Positions 17,645-27,348 of a stretch of 53,756 nucleotides of DNA are shown here, in pieces. The notes under the pieces are model-generated. The model did not search any database and was not told the DNA's origin. It saw nothing but the letters and a program-made list of their open reading frames with translations. Source of the DNA: an uncultured Anaerolineae bacterium (GTDB taxonomy: Bacteria; Chloroflexota; Anaerolineae; Aggregatilineales; Phototrophicaceae); NCBI GenBank assembly GCA_937922795.1, contig CALAJK010000055.1, positions 1 to 53,756 of the forward strand, read 5' to 3'. The position numbers were made by a program, and so were the translations under genes. Numbering within the stretch: the stretch's first letter is position 1; every line of letters begins with the position of its first letter.

Positions 17645-17654
17645 CGTCAGGGGG
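17627..17654. other. Second, overlapping stem using the hairpin loop
   Basis: CCCCCTG (17627-17633), which lies in the loop of the 11-bp hairpin, is complementary to CAGGGGG (17648-17654) just beyond it. The two stems interleave, so they must be alternatives or form an H-type pseudoknot. The connecting 3-base segment looks short for spanning an 11-bp stem, so alternatives are more likely. Confidence 0.4.
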
Positions 17655-17668
17655 ATGAGCCGCGATTG

Positions 17669-18784
17669 CTACGTGCCCGCCAAACGTTCCGGCCGGGTAT
17701 TCCAGCCGGCGGCGAGGCGGGCTTCGGTCTCTTCCCAGGTGCGCACGCCGCTCGTCGCATCGGCTGCCTCGACGTTGCAAGCCCCGACCGCGCACGACCA
17801 GCGCACGGCGTCCTCAGGGCTAAGCCCGTGCAGCAGCGCTGCCAGGAAGCCGGCATAAGCCGAGTCACCAGCGCCGGTTGTGCCGACAACCTCGACATCG
17901 AAAGCGGGCGCGTAAACCTCACGATCCGCCCAGGCGTCAGGCGAAATCCCCAGCCGGGCTAGTCGCTGCAGGCGTTCACGCTTGCCGGTTTTCAGGTATA
18001 ACCCCAGATCGCCGAGCTTGAACCCCACGATGGCAGCGCCGGCTGCCAGGATGTCGTCGGCCAGATGCGCCAGGTACTGGGCGGTGAGAAAAGATTTCAA
18101 ATTGCCCTGCCAGGCCAAAAAATCGGGCTTGCGCAGGGCGAAGACGATTTCTTCGATGCTGGGCAGGAATATATCCAGGTAGGGCAGGGTGCGCTCGAAG
18201 ATGCGCACCCAGTTCGCCTGGCCACTAGGGCCGTCTGGGTCTGGCAGCGCCATGTCGAGCGAGGTGACGACGCCGGTCGCGTATGCCTGCCGGTAAATCA
18301 TCTCCAGTTGGTCGCCATCCTGGGCGTAAAGTTGAGGCAGCAGCGGCGGATAGCCTAGGTGGAATAGGCGGGCTTGGTCGAGCAGGCTGAAGTCTACATT
18401 GGCTGCGCCGAAGATGTCATTGGTGCCGGTGCAGTGCAGGAAGATGCGATCCACACGTTCGGGCGAGAGGACGATAGTGTACGAAGTTGGGTGGCCGGGC
18501 AGCGAGGTGATCTGTTCGGTCAGCGCCGGATCGCGGGAACGAAGCAGGCTGATGATCGCCTGGCCAATCAGGTCTTCGCCGACCAAAGCCATCAAACGCA
18601 CATTCACGCCCAATTGGCGCAGCGCCAGCCCTGTGTTAGACACCGAGCCGCCGGTCGCGTAGTCCAGCGCGCCGATCTCAAATAACCGCCCAGGTGAGGA
18701 CAGCGCCGCCAGAGGGACGTGTGCCATGCGCGGCAGCAGGTCGAGGCACAAATGCCCGCTGACAATGACATCAATCGTGTTCAC
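17669..18784 (-). CDS. PfkB/ribokinase-family carbohydrate kinase
   Basis: The 371-residue protein has the ribokinase-fold signatures: YATGGSVSNTGLALRQLG near the N-terminus (substrate side) and GTTGAGDSAYAGFLAAL near the C-terminus, with GAGD giving the anion hole and catalytic Asp. It phosphorylates a sugar or sugar derivative; the substrate is not readable. The start is taken at a GTG preceded by GAGG at 5 bases, rather than at a TTG six codons upstream. It is the last gene of a leftward run with a dehydrogenase, an epimerase-like protein and an FGGY kinase, so a sugar-catabolic role is likely. Confidence 0.8.
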   Translation of the reverse strand: MNTIDVIVSGHLCLDLLPRMAHVPLAALSSPGRLFEIGALDYATGGSVSNTGLALRQLGVNVRLMALVGEDLIGQAIISLLRSRDPALTEQITSLPGHPTSYTIVLSPERVDRIFLHCTGTNDIFGAANVDFSLLDQARLFHLGYPPLLPQLYAQDGDQLEMIYRQAYATGVVTSLDMALPDPDGPSGQANWVRIFERTLPYLDIFLPSIEEIVFALRKPDFLAWQGNLKSFLTAQYLAHLADDILAAGAAIVGFKLGDLGLYLKTGKRERLQRLARLGISPDAWADREVYAPAFDVEVVGTTGAGDSAYAGFLAALLHGLSPEDAVRWSCAVGACNVEAADATSGVRTWEETEARLAAGWNTRPERLAGT

Positions 18785-18808
18785 GGCGACCTCACTTTGC
18801 AAACCTCT

Positions 18809-19963
18809 CTACAGGATCGTGACGACTTGTTTGCGTTTGCCTGATTCCAGGGCTGCTGTCAATATGCGATGATGCTGGTGCGTTTCTTCAGGGGTGGCAC
18901 AGTAAAATGGCTGGCGCATCCCCTCGCGCCCATGAACTAGTTCATCACAGAAGGCCGCCCACATCTGCAGAAGCCCATCGGTGAAGCCGAATTCGAAAAT
19001 GCCCCCGGTGATGGTGGGGTAGGGTGGTTGATAACCCAGATCGAGCGCCGCCCAGGCCTGTTCGCCGCCGGAAGTATACGTCAGCGTGCGCAGCGTCTTG
19101 GGGAACTTGGTGGAATACTCCGCGCTGAAGTCTGTTCCCAGGATGCGAATATACCAGGTGTTGGCTTCGCCGGGGGCGATGCGTTGGGTTTGAATGAACA
19201 TGGGGAAACGCTGTTCGGCGGTCTGAACATCGCAGCAGAGAGTGGCATTGTCCCAGGTTTCACACGGCACACGCTCGCCCTCGGCATTTGGGCGGTGAGT
19301 CACGATTTTGCTCAGCGAGGCGTAGACGCTGCTAGGCATCCAACCCGCACGCAGGGGGATATGCAGCGGGTGCAGCCCCAGATCGCCCATGCAGCCGTAT
19401 TCGCCATTTGTGGCTAACTGGCGCTTCCAGTTGATCTTCTTATTCGGATCGAGGTCGCTGCTGTGCAGCAGGCCGGCCCATACCTCGATGATCTTGCCGA
19501 AGCGCGCCTCGGCGATCCAGCGCATGATACGCTGCGGGCCGGGCCAGAAAGGAAACTCGGAGGAGCAGGCGACTGTGACGCGCGGATTGTCATGGATGGC
19601 CTGCAAGATGCGCCGGTTGGCGGCCAAGTCGATGCCGAACGGTTTTTCGGCGAGCAGATGTATGCCTGACCGGATGATATCGGTGTAGAGCTGTTCGTGC
19701 AGGTGATGAGGGACGGCGCAGTAGATGGCGTCTACCACGCCGCTGTCCAGCATGTCGAGGTAGTTCGTCGTTTTGAGCCGGATGGTGTCGAAGTTCGACT
19801 CAAACCAGCTGAACGATCGGTTTGTCGCGCCGCAGATAGCCGTGATCGTGGGGACGAAGTCCAAATCGAGCAGATGACACCAGCGGGCAGCCGCGCTGGC
19901 GAATTCGCGTCCCATCAACCCCAGACCGATGATACCGAAGCGCAGCGTTTGACGCGCGGCCAT
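18809..19963 (-). CDS. Gfo/Idh/MocA-family oxidoreductase
   Basis: The 384-residue protein begins with an NAD(P) Rossmann fold (LRFGIIGLGLMGREFASAA) and has the family Lys in LLAEKPFGIDL, followed by the MocA C-terminal domain (GDLGLHPLHIPL). It oxidises or reduces a sugar or cyclitol. The ATG 7 bases after GGAGG is chosen over an ATG 9 codons upstream. The start codon overlaps by one base the stop of a possible 31-residue upstream ORF (TGATG). The gene lies between DUF4432 and PfkB kinase genes in the sugar run. Confidence 0.85.
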   Translation of the reverse strand: MAARQTLRFGIIGLGLMGREFASAAARWCHLLDLDFVPTITAICGATNRSFSWFESNFDTIRLKTTNYLDMLDSGVVDAIYCAVPHHLHEQLYTDIIRSGIHLLAEKPFGIDLAANRRILQAIHDNPRVTVACSSEFPFWPGPQRIMRWIAEARFGKIIEVWAGLLHSSDLDPNKKINWKRQLATNGEYGCMGDLGLHPLHIPLRAGWMPSSVYASLSKIVTHRPNAEGERVPCETWDNATLCCDVQTAEQRFPMFIQTQRIAPGEANTWYIRILGTDFSAEYSTKFPKTLRTLTYTSGGEQAWAALDLGYQPPYPTITGGIFEFGFTDGLLQMWAAFCDELVHGREGMRQPFYCATPEETHQHHRILTAALESGKRKQVVTIL

Positions 19964-20058
19964 CAGCCGGCCTCCGCAAAGAAGGCGCAACCAAAGGCCG
20001 CGCCCAGGCGCTGCCTATCTGCAGCGAGCAGCCGATTGAGGCAGGCCGGTGGATTCAT
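19963..20058 (-). CDS. Possible 31-residue ORF coupled to the dehydrogenase gene
   Basis: An ATG preceded by a strong AGGAGG site (7-base spacing) opens a 31-codon frame that starts MNPPACLNRLLAADRQRL and ends TGA, the stop overlapping the dehydrogenase ATG as TGATG. It begins 50 bp after the DUF4432 stop. I recognise no family. It could be a small protein, a translational-coupling leader, or the start of a gene otherwise lost by deletion. Confidence 0.4.
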   Translation of the reverse strand: MNPPACLNRLLAADRQRLGAAFGCAFFAEAG

Positions 20059-20108
20059 CGGGTATCCTCCTGGCGATCATCCATCACTGCGGCGTCTGCT
20101 GTTGGCGG

Positions 20109-21206
20109 TCACTTGCCGTAGTCTTCCAGTTTGCAGCCGGCCACGGGAGCGCCGGTCTGCTGGATCTGGTTGATGCGCTCCTGGCAGGCTTTTACGGCTT
20201 GGCTGCCTTCCAAGACGGTGAGGCGGCAGTGGAACGTGCGCGATTCGCCCGGCGGCAGCAGTTCCAGGCGCCCGCTGCATCGGGCGGCGTTCTGTCCTTC
20301 AGGGATGCAATTGCCCGGTTCGACGCCGCTTACGTAGATCCCCTGACGCACGTTTTTCCACTGAGTGAGGTAGGGCAAGCTGCGGCTACTCCAGGCGAAG
20401 GATAGGCCGAAGTCTGCGTGGAGCAGCGCCGCTTCGGATTCGCCGTGTCCGGTCTCGTTCACGTGGTGGAAGTAGACCTGTTCTTCAAAGCCGGGGATGG
20501 CCGCCTCGTACTCCGGCCAGTGGGCATAACCAGATCGGGCGCGTTCATTGCGCGGGTACACATGTTTGGACGGCGCGTAGAGCCGGACGCCGTGCGACAC
20601 CAACGGGTATCCCAGGTTGAAGTGATAGAGCACCATCAAGGGAGAGGGCGCATCGCCCACATTGGTCACCGTGTCGGTGATGTGAATGACGGGTTGGCCG
20701 AGGATGAGCCGATAGATGCGGTCTAGACGAAGCTGTTCGCCGAAAAGTGTGGCCTCGGAGACAGCGCCTCGAAGTTCGATGGCGTAGGTTGTCTCGTCCG
20801 ACCAACCGTCGACGACGACGCTGACGTGCGCCGCGCGCAGGCGGCTGAATAGGCCGTGCAAGTCGCGGAATTGTCCCGTCTGCTCGTCATTTTCGGGAGG
20901 GCCGGCATGCGTCAGGCCGCAGGTCACCAGCAGGCCGCCGTTGAATTGGCGCAGCCAGGGCAGGCCGAAGTCAGGTGGGTAGGGCGAGCCCTGCGCGATC
21001 CAAGTGAGCGGTATCCCTTTGTAGTGCGCAGCCCAGATATCCAGGCCGCGGTCAGGCAGGATGGTATAGGTCAGACCGCTGCCGTTGTAGGCTTCGATGA
21101 TGCGCGAACCATTTGGCAGCGTGGACTGCCGAAAGTCAATGAACTGCCGCAGGTCTACGCTGTGGCGTTCGAGTTCTGTCCGAGTCCAGTTGGCGGTATC
21201 AAACAT
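20109..21206 (-). CDS. DUF4432 aldose-1-epimerase-like protein
   Basis: The 365-residue protein resembles the galactose-mutarotase fold family DUF4432: ILPDRGLDIWAAHYKGIPL, GGLLVTCGLTHAGPP and YHFNLGYPLVSHGVRLYAP, with conserved His residues in the second and third blocks. It may interconvert anomers or act as an isomerase on a sugar derivative. It sits between the FGGY kinase (15 bp upstream) and the dehydrogenase in the sugar run. No clear ribosome site precedes the ATG, so coupling to the kinase gene is likely. Confidence 0.75.
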   Translation of the reverse strand: MFDTANWTRTELERHSVDLRQFIDFRQSTLPNGSRIIEAYNGSGLTYTILPDRGLDIWAAHYKGIPLTWIAQGSPYPPDFGLPWLRQFNGGLLVTCGLTHAGPPENDEQTGQFRDLHGLFSRLRAAHVSVVVDGWSDETTYAIELRGAVSEATLFGEQLRLDRIYRLILGQPVIHITDTVTNVGDAPSPLMVLYHFNLGYPLVSHGVRLYAPSKHVYPRNERARSGYAHWPEYEAAIPGFEEQVYFHHVNETGHGESEAALLHADFGLSFAWSSRSLPYLTQWKNVRQGIYVSGVEPGNCIPEGQNAARCSGRLELLPPGESRTFHCRLTVLEGSQAVKACQERINQIQQTGAPVAGCKLEDYGK

Positions 21207-21221
21207 AGCGGTTTGTCACTT

Positions 21222-22739
21222 TCAAATGCGGCGACTTGAATCAGATAAGCGGTGCATACTGTCTTTCAGGCGAGGATAGAGATCTCGATACAGCGCGCGC
21301 GCCTCGGCATAGCGTTCGCTAGAAATGGGGTCAGGCTCGACCACAGTGGTGGAACGCGGCAGGCGGGAACAAGCATCCGCGAATGAGGTATACAGCCCAG
21401 CGCCGATCCCGGCCAGCAGGGCGGCGCCGACCGCGCCATGATTGGCGCCGGCAGCCAGCCGCAGCGGACGTTGGTAGATATCGGCCTGCATCTGCCGCCA
21501 GAGGGGGGATTTTGCAGCGCCGCCTGAGATCATCGTTTCCAGCTTTTGCCCGGCTGCCGCGTCGACCAGTGATAGGCACTCTTCCATGGCGAAGGTGACG
21601 CCTTCCATCACTGCCCGCGCCAAATGTCCCGCGTGATGATGCAGCCGCAAACCTAGGAATAAACCAGCCGCCGCTGGGTCCATGTGGGGCGTGCGTTCGC
21701 CGGCCAGATAGGGCAGAAAGATCAGCCCGTCTGCGCCTGGCGGCGTCTGGGCAGCCAACTGCGACAAATGCTCATAAGCGTCTGGCCGTTCGCTCAAACC
21801 GAGCACGTCGCGCAGCCAACGGAGCGACAGCCCAGCGGACAGGATGGCAGTCTGTACATACCAAGTGTTGGGGACGGGGTAGTTGAGGATGTAGTAGCGC
21901 ATCTGAGGGTCAACGCGCGGCTCGGTGATGGGCGCAAATACCTGGCCGCCAGTGCCGATGACGGCCAGCGCTAAGCCAGGCTCATACATCCCATGACCGA
22001 TGCCCTGTGAGGGTAGGTCAGCGCAGCCGGTGATGATCTGTACGCTGGTCGAAAGCCCGATCTCAGCGGCAGCTTGAGCAGTGAGCGTGCCGGCGACGTC
22101 GGCGCTGTGATGCACTTCGGGCAGATAGCGCCGGTCAGCGCTGCACGCTGCCATCAGCGAGTCTGACCAATCGCCGGTTTTGACATCGAACAGCCACGTG
22201 CCGGCGGCGTCGGTATCGTCAGTGGCGAAGTTCCCAGTCAGACGGTAGCGGACGTAGTCTTTAGGCAGCAGGACGACGCGGGTTTGGCGCAGCGTTTCCG
22301 GCTCATACTGCGCCAGCCACATCAAGGTAGGCCCCATGAAACCAGCCGCCGGCAGACCGGGCGCATGTTCAGACATCTCGGCTGCTGGAAACCGCGCCAG
22401 GAGCGCATCGCATTGGGATTTGCTGCGCGTGTCTGCCCAGATGATGGAGGGACGTAGAGGCCTGCCGTCCGCGCCGATGCAGGTGACGCCGTGCATCTGC
22501 CCGCACAGGCTGATGGCCCGAACGGCCTGACGATCGATACCGGACTGGGCTAACGCTTCTTGAATGGTGTGAACGGCGGCTCGCCACCAGTCATCGGGAT
22601 CTTGCTCGGCATATCCGAGCTGCGGCTGACTGATGGGGTATTCGCGGTCAGCGCTGGCGAGGGTGCGCCCCGTCTCAGCCTCCAGAACGATCGTCTTGAC
22701 GTTGGTCGTGCCAATATCAATGCCTAAAAGATAAGCCAT
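21222..22739 (-). CDS. Xylulokinase-like FGGY carbohydrate kinase
   Basis: The 505-residue protein has the FGGY two-domain layout: phosphate-1 motif GIDIGTTNVKTIV at the N-terminus, the GQMHG motif characteristic of xylulokinases, the catalytic-Asp region TGCADLPSQGIG, and the adenosine motif SGGAAKSPLWRQMQADI. Length suits xylulokinase. It probably phosphorylates D-xylulose or a related ketose. It is the first gene of the leftward sugar run, following hypB by 78 bp. Related ketose kinases cannot be excluded. Confidence 0.8.
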   Translation of the reverse strand: MAYLLGIDIGTTNVKTIVLEAETGRTLASADREYPISQPQLGYAEQDPDDWWRAAVHTIQEALAQSGIDRQAVRAISLCGQMHGVTCIGADGRPLRPSIIWADTRSKSQCDALLARFPAAEMSEHAPGLPAAGFMGPTLMWLAQYEPETLRQTRVVLLPKDYVRYRLTGNFATDDTDAAGTWLFDVKTGDWSDSLMAACSADRRYLPEVHHSADVAGTLTAQAAAEIGLSTSVQIITGCADLPSQGIGHGMYEPGLALAVIGTGGQVFAPITEPRVDPQMRYYILNYPVPNTWYVQTAILSAGLSLRWLRDVLGLSERPDAYEHLSQLAAQTPPGADGLIFLPYLAGERTPHMDPAAAGLFLGLRLHHHAGHLARAVMEGVTFAMEECLSLVDAAAGQKLETMISGGAAKSPLWRQMQADIYQRPLRLAAGANHGAVGAALLAGIGAGLYTSFADACSRLPRSTTVVEPDPISSERYAEARALYRDLYPRLKDSMHRLSDSSRRI

Positions 22740-22752
22740 AAGTGTTCTTTCA

Positions 22753-22776
22753 CGGCGCTCAGATCAATCAGCGCCG
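22753..22776. terminator. Possible hairpin between hypB and the FGGY kinase gene
   Basis: CGGCGCT and AGCGCCG form a 7-bp stem around 10 bases, 42 bp after the hypB stop and 14 bp before the kinase start, both reading leftward. There is no T tract. It may end the hydrogenase transcript or separate it from the sugar operon. Confidence 0.35.
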
Positions 22777-22817
22777 ATGGCAGCAATGCGTAAATATTTA
22801 GGTGTGCAGCGTATCAG

Positions 22818-23489
22818 TCAGCGATCCGCCTGGCGGAACTGCTGCACTGATTGCAGCACCCAGTCTAACCAAGCTTCTAAACCTTCGCCAGTGCGGCAGG
22901 ACAGCACGAAGGTCGTCACGCCTGGGTTGAGGATCTCGACGCCGCGGCGGAAGTAGTCCATGTCGAACTGGATGTAGGGCAGCAGATCAACCTTGTTGAT
23001 GAGGAGCACGTCTACGCCGCGGTACATGGTCGGGTACTTGTAAGGCTTGTCGTCGCCTTCGGTCACCGACGCCAACAGGACGCTGATATGCGTGCCCAAC
23101 TGCCAGCCAGAAGGGCAGATTAGATTGCCGACGTTCTCGACGATGAGCAGGTCGAGATCGTCAAGCGACAGTTGATTGAGCGCATCGCGCACCATCTGCG
23201 CTTCTAGATGGCAGTTGCCGCCGGTGTTGATCTGTACTGAAGCTGCCCCTGCGGCCTGTGCGCGCTCCGCATCCAGGCTGGTCGCGATGTCGCCTTCGAT
23301 CACGCCGATGCGGAGCTGGCCAGCAAGCCGTCTGACGGTTTGCTCGATCAGCGACGTTTTGCCGGCTCCTGGCGATGCCATGATATTGAGGCCCAGCAGC
23401 CGGACGGCGTCCAGCCGGGCGCGATTTTCCTGAGCAAGCTGATCGTTGGCGCTGAGGATATTCTCGACAACCGTGATACGCCTGTTCAT
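22818..23489 (-). CDS. hypB: Hydrogenase nickel incorporation GTPase HypB
   Basis: The 223-residue GTPase inserts nickel into NiFe hydrogenase large subunits together with HypA. It has the P-loop ASPGAGKTSLIE (about 38-49), the metal-site motif NTGGNCHL, the VENVGNLICPSGW block, and the guanine-specificity motif NKVD. It lacks the N-terminal CxxCGC and His-rich nickel-storage region of some HypBs. It overlaps hypA by 4 bases. HypC, D, E and F are not in the window and must be encoded elsewhere. Confidence 0.95.
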   Translation of the reverse strand: MNRRITVVENILSANDQLAQENRARLDAVRLLGLNIMASPGAGKTSLIEQTVRRLAGQLRIGVIEGDIATSLDAERAQAAGAASVQINTGGNCHLEAQMVRDALNQLSLDDLDLLIVENVGNLICPSGWQLGTHISVLLASVTEGDDKPYKYPTMYRGVDVLLINKVDLLPYIQFDMDYFRRGVEILNPGVTTFVLSCRTGEGLEAWLDWVLQSVQQFRQADR

Positions 23490-23854
23490 GTCTCCTCACT
23501 TTCGGGGATCGGTGGGAAGTCCACTTCGATAGACTCCAGATAAAATTCGTCGCCAGTCAGCACCTGCAGCGCTGGACTTCCGCAGTATGGGCAGGTGAAA
23601 TCCGGCGTCAGTTCGGCCCGCTGGCCGCATGAATGGCACAGGCATTCGGCGCGGGTACGCCGGAAATGCAGGCGCGCGCCTTCGGCAATGGTTCCCTGGC
23701 TGATCGCATCCCAATAAAACTGAATCGAATCATCGACGAAAGATGATAGCTGTCCGATGACCAGATGCAGATCAGTGATGCGATTTGCGCCGGCGCTGCG
23801 AGCGTGTTTCAAAGCCAGTTCGAGCAGGTTTTCGGTGATGGAAAGTTCGTGCAT
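23486..23854 (-). CDS. hypA: Hydrogenase maturation nickel metallochaperone HypA
   Basis: Starting at MHELSITENLL, the 122-residue protein has the N-terminal Met-His-Glu nickel site and a zinc ribbon with two Cys pairs (CHSCG and CPYCG). It passes nickel to the hydrogenase large subunit with HypB. The frame is open for 63 codons upstream, but that sequence has no HypA similarity. It lies 79 bp after the maturation protease gene and overlaps hypB, consistent with the tail of the group 3b hydrogenase operon. Confidence 0.95.
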   Translation of the reverse strand: MHELSITENLLELALKHARSAGANRITDLHLVIGQLSSFVDDSIQFYWDAISQGTIAEGARLHFRRTRAECLCHSCGQRAELTPDFTCPYCGSPALQVLTGDEFYLESIEVDFPPIPESEET

Positions 23855-23933
23855 CGCCCAACAGCTCATTTCCGAAGACAGGTCTATTGTAGCCTCAAAC
23901 CAGCCGTTCGACCATTTGTCCGTCAGCCGTCGG

Positions 23934-24434
23934 TCAGGTGATCGGGGCGGCCTGCTGCATGGCGTGGATGTCGGCCATGATCCGCTCGGCCACGATGGGA
24001 ACGGCCGCAACCACGGCTGGCGTGAGGGGTTTGCCCAGTTCAAAGCTGCCGCCCTCGATGCCGTAGACGATCAGCACACGCGGCAGTTGATTGATCGCTC
24101 GGCCCATCTCAATCGCCTCGGCGACGCCGAAGCCGTGGCTGCTGGCGGTATAGGGGCGCATCGGCAGCGGCAAAGACCCGGCGTCGAAGCGATAGATCTG
24201 GCCTGGCAAACCGCCCGACGCAACCGCATCTATGATGATGACAGCATGGTAGGCTGCCCATGTTGACAGCAGCTCAGTCCCGTCGCCGTTCGACTCGACA
24301 ACATGAACGGCAGCCGGTTGTCTGTTCAGGATCGCCTGCGCGACCAAAAGCCCGATGGCGTCATCGGCGCGCAGCGGATTGCCGACGCCGATGCAAAGCA
24401 CTGGCGCCGGCTGAGAGAGAGGCAGATCACTCAC
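23934..24434 (-). CDS. NiFe hydrogenase maturation protease (HyaD/HycI family)
   Basis: The 166-residue endopeptidase removes the C-terminal peptide of the hydrogenase large subunit after nickel insertion. It shows the family motif [15 protein letters not shown] (nickel-sensing acidic residue included), the VIIIDAV strand with the second Asp, and a conserved His in TASSHGFG. It overlaps the end of the group 3b large-subunit gene by 8 bases, so that subunit is its likely client. A second, distinct protease belongs to the group 4 operon. Confidence 0.9.
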   Translation of the reverse strand: MSDLPLSQPAPVLCIGVGNPLRADDAIGLLVAQAILNRQPAAVHVVESNGDGTELLSTWAAYHAVIIIDAVASGGLPGQIYRFDAGSLPLPMRPYTASSHGFGVAEAIEMGRAINQLPRVLIVYGIEGGSFELGKPLTPAVVAAVPIVAERIMADIHAMQQAAPIT

Positions 24435-25716
24435 GTTCGACGTTCAGCTTGAGAAAATGAACTGAACAGGAAATGCACGGATCGTAATTGCGGACGACCT
24501 GCTCACAGTGCCAGGTGAGGCGATCGATGGGAAAGTCCAGCGCTTGCTCGACAAAGTGCCAGAGATCGCTTTCGATGCTCTTTTGGTTCTGCGAAGTGGG
24601 CGGGACGATACGGGCTTCAAGAATTGCGCCGGTCTCGTCCAGCGTGTAGCGGTGGTAGAGGATGCCACGCGGGGCCTCAGTGCAGCCCCAGCCGGTCGCG
24701 GCGCGCGGTTGGACAGGCACAGAGGGACTGTCAGGCATCTGATAGCTGTCGATGATACGCAGCGCTTCTTCACAGGCGTAGAGCGTCTCAAGCGCGCGGG
24801 CTGCAATCGTCTGGAAGGGGTTGGTCAGCGGGGGCTCAAAGCCGAGTTCACGCGCCAGCGCCTGCACAGCAGGGGGCAGCCGGTCGAAGTTTAGATTGTA
24901 ACGCGCCAGCGGGCCAACGTGGTAAGCGCCGCGATCTTTCAGGCGCGAATGCAGCGCCGTGGAGTGTATCACATGTTCTTCGATGAAGTGGTTTTCATAA
25001 TCCGCGATGTCGATGTCCAGCCCCCGGTTGGAAGCTAGCCGTCCCTCATTGAAGGGGTATTCATCAGGATGGCGGAGCGCCACAAACTCGTAGTCCTGCC
25101 GGAACTCTGGGAACGGCAGACCCGCGACAAAGCGCGCGAATTCCACTGCTAGATCACGACCGACCAGCAGGCGCTCTTTCAACTGGCGGATTTCCCGGCG
25201 TGTGGGCGTTCGGTAGAAGCCGCCGACCCGCACATTGATCGGGTGGATCTCGCGCCCGCCCACCAGGTTGACGATGTCATTGCCGATTTTCTTCAACTGA
25301 AGCGCTTTTCGGACGACATCCGGATGGTCTTTGGCCATCACAATTGCATCGGGGTAACCCAAAAAGTCCGGCGCGTGCAGCATGGCGGCGTGCAAGACAT
25401 GACTCTCGATCCACTCTCCGCAGTACAGCAGACGCCGCAGTTCACGCAGTGGTTGAGGGATGATGACGCCGAAAGCGCGTTCCATCGCATGAACCGAACT
25501 CATCTGGTAAGCGACCGGGCAAATACCGCAGATTCGCGCCGTGATGTCGGGCGCTTCGCTGTACTGACGTCCGCGCAAGAAAGCCTCAAAGAACCGAGGC
25601 GGCTCAAAGATCTTCAATTTGACATCGACGACGCGATCATCTTTGACGCGCACATGCAGCCCGCCCTCGCCCTCAACACGAGCTAGGTAGTCAACCTTAA
25701 TGGTCTGAGCGTTCAT
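24427..25716 (-). CDS. hydA: Group 3b NiFe hydrogenase large (catalytic) subunit
   Basis: The 429-residue subunit holds the NiFe site. The L1 motif is [10 protein letters not shown] (Cys63, Cys66) and the L2 motif is DPCISCSVH (Cys414, Cys417, His420), followed by a 9-residue tail expected to be cleaved by the maturation protease. The start is the ATG after AAAGGAGAG, giving [19 protein letters not shown]; the open frame runs 28 codons further. It overlaps the small-subunit gene by 20 bp. Cytosolic group 3b enzymes couple H2 to NADP(H) and can reduce sulfur compounds; the subgroup is inferred from operon composition. Confidence 0.9.
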   Translation of the reverse strand: MNAQTIKVDYLARVEGEGGLHVRVKDDRVVDVKLKIFEPPRFFEAFLRGRQYSEAPDITARICGICPVAYQMSSVHAMERAFGVIIPQPLRELRRLLYCGEWIESHVLHAAMLHAPDFLGYPDAIVMAKDHPDVVRKALQLKKIGNDIVNLVGGREIHPINVRVGGFYRTPTRREIRQLKERLLVGRDLAVEFARFVAGLPFPEFRQDYEFVALRHPDEYPFNEGRLASNRGLDIDIADYENHFIEEHVIHSTALHSRLKDRGAYHVGPLARYNLNFDRLPPAVQALARELGFEPPLTNPFQTIAARALETLYACEEALRIIDSYQMPDSPSVPVQPRAATGWGCTEAPRGILYHRYTLDETGAILEARIVPPTSQNQKSIESDLWHFVEQALDFPIDRLTWHCEQVVRNYDPCISCSVHFLKLNVERE

Positions 25717-26485
25717 GAGCCTCGCTCTCCTTTCGAAAGGCTTCGGAGTAGGCGTTGAAACTGCGGAAGGCGCGCACAATTTCGCCGTCGGAGACACCAA
25801 GCTGTTTCCACCAGGCGCTCAGCGAGGCGGTGTTAGGGGTTTCCATCGGGCCGTAGCAGCCGAAGCAGGGGCGATGGTAAGCCGGACATAAAGCGCCGCA
25901 GCCGGCCTGGGTCACGGGGCCGAGACAGGGCTTGCCGTCAGCCACCATCACGCAAACAGCCCCGCGCTGTTTGCATTCCATGCAGACGCTGTAGGTAGGC
26001 ACGTTGGGCTTGCGGCCGTTCAAGTAGGCGCTGATCACCTCGATGAGCTGATATTTGTTGATCGGGCAGCCGCGCAACTGAAAATCCACGAAAACATGGT
26101 CGGCGATAGGCGTTGATTTATCGAGCGCGCTGATGTAAGCCGGGGTCGCGTAAACTGTGCTGATGAACTCGTCCACATCCTGAAAGTTGCGCAGCGCCTG
26201 GATGCCGCCGGCGGTGGCGCACGCGCCGATTGTGACTAAGAAGCGAGACTGCTTGCGAATCTGCTGGATGCGTTTGGCATCATGGTCAGTCGTGATTGAG
26301 CCTTCGACTAGAGAGATGTCGTAAGGGCCGCGGATGACGGCGCGTGTGGCTTCAGGAAAGTAAGCGATCTCGACCGCCCCGGCGACTTCGAGAAGCTCGT
26401 CCTCGCAGTCCAACAGGCTGAGCTGGCAGCCGTCACAAGAGGCGAATTTCCAGACGGCCAGTTTGGGTGGGTGTTCGCGCGCCAT
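25697..26485 (-). CDS. hydD: Group 3b NiFe hydrogenase small subunit
   Basis: The 262-residue subunit carries iron-sulfur clusters that relay electrons from the NiFe site. The proximal cluster region [18 protein letters not shown] lies near the N-terminus, GACATAGG and RGCPINKYQ follow, and a C-terminal Cys-rich part ([30 protein letters not shown]) binds further clusters. Of two nearby ATGs, the second is chosen because GGAGG lies 7 bases upstream. It starts 2 bases after the hydG stop. Confidence 0.9.
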   Translation of the reverse strand: MAREHPPKLAVWKFASCDGCQLSLLDCEDELLEVAGAVEIAYFPEATRAVIRGPYDISLVEGSITTDHDAKRIQQIRKQSRFLVTIGACATAGGIQALRNFQDVDEFISTVYATPAYISALDKSTPIADHVFVDFQLRGCPINKYQLIEVISAYLNGRKPNVPTYSVCMECKQRGAVCVMVADGKPCLGPVTQAGCGALCPAYHRPCFGCYGPMETPNTASLSAWWKQLGVSDGEIVRAFRSFNAYSEAFRKESEAHERSDH

Positions 26486-26487
26486 GC

Positions 26488-27348
26488 TCATACCTCCCAG
26501 AGGGCGAGCCAGCTTTGAAGCTGGTTGTAGGGATATACCGGGCCGTTTTTGCAGATGAAAGTCGGGCCGAACTGGCAGTGCCCGCAAAAGCCGGTGGCGC
26601 ACTTCATATTGCGTTCCATGGAGATGTAGATATGGTCGCTCGGAACGCCGCGCTTTTGCAGTTCGAGAGCGGTGAAGCGCATCATGACTTCGGGGCCGCA
26701 TACCATCGCAATCGTATTGAGCGGGTCAAACGGCGCTTTAGGGATGAGGCGGGTGACAACGCCTACGTTACCATGCCATTTGCTGTTGGCGTAATCTACC
26801 GTCACGTAGATTTCCAGGTCGAAACGCGATCGCCACTTTTCTAACTCGGAGCGGAACAAAATATCCTCAGGGCTGCGCGTGCCATACAGCAGCACGATCT
26901 TGCCGTAACGATCACGCTGGGCCAGCACCTGATACAGGGCAGGGCGCAGCGGCGCCAGACCAATGCCGCCGGCGACAAACACCACGTCATAACCACGCGC
27001 TTCTTTGACCGGCCAGGCGCTGCCGAAGGGGCCGCGCACACCGATCGCATCGCCCACCTTGAGCGCGCGCATGGCTTTCGTCACTGTCCCTACGGCGCGT
27101 GTGGTATGCACTAGCAGACTAGGATGCTGAGGGTCGCCGCTGATCGAGATGGGGATTTCGCCGACGCCGAAGACGTAGAGCATGTTGAATTGGCCGGGCG
27201 CGAAAGGAAAGGTTTGGTATCGTCCCTGCGGCACTAATTCGAGCGTAAACGTGTCGTAGGATTCTTTGACTACCCGCCCGATGCGGAACGGCGTAGATGT
27301 CATCGGGTCGGCAACCAGCTGATCTTGGAAGAGGGCTTGTTCAACCAT
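26488..27348 (-). CDS. hydG: Group 3b hydrogenase FAD/NAD(P)-binding diaphorase subunit
   Basis: The 286-residue protein is the ferredoxin-reductase-like gamma subunit: a flavin domain ([20 protein letters not shown]), an NAD(P) domain ([16 protein letters not shown] and [11 protein letters not shown]), and a C-terminal [2Fe-2S] motif [13 protein letters not shown] with a further Cys in FICKNGP. It connects the hydrogenase to NAD(P)H. It overlaps the upstream cyclic-nucleotide-domain gene by 8 bases. Confidence 0.9.
   Translation of the reverse strand: MVEQALFQDQLVADPMTSTPFRIGRVVKESYDTFTLELVPQGRYQTFPFAPGQFNMLYVFGVGEIPISISGDPQHPSLLVHTTRAVGTVTKAMRALKVGDAIGVRGPFGSAWPVKEARGYDVVFVAGGIGLAPLRPALYQVLAQRDRYGKIVLLYGTRSPEDILFRSELEKWRSRFDLEIYVTVDYANSKWHGNVGVVTRLIPKAPFDPLNTIAMVCGPEVMMRFTALELQKRGVPSDHIYISMERNMKCATGFCGHCQFGPTFICKNGPVYPYNQLQSWLALWEV

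Noticed and set aside
17611..17654. Firm call of an H-type pseudoknot
   Set aside because: Only three bases would connect across an 11-bp stem, which is geometrically strained; kept as alternative stems.
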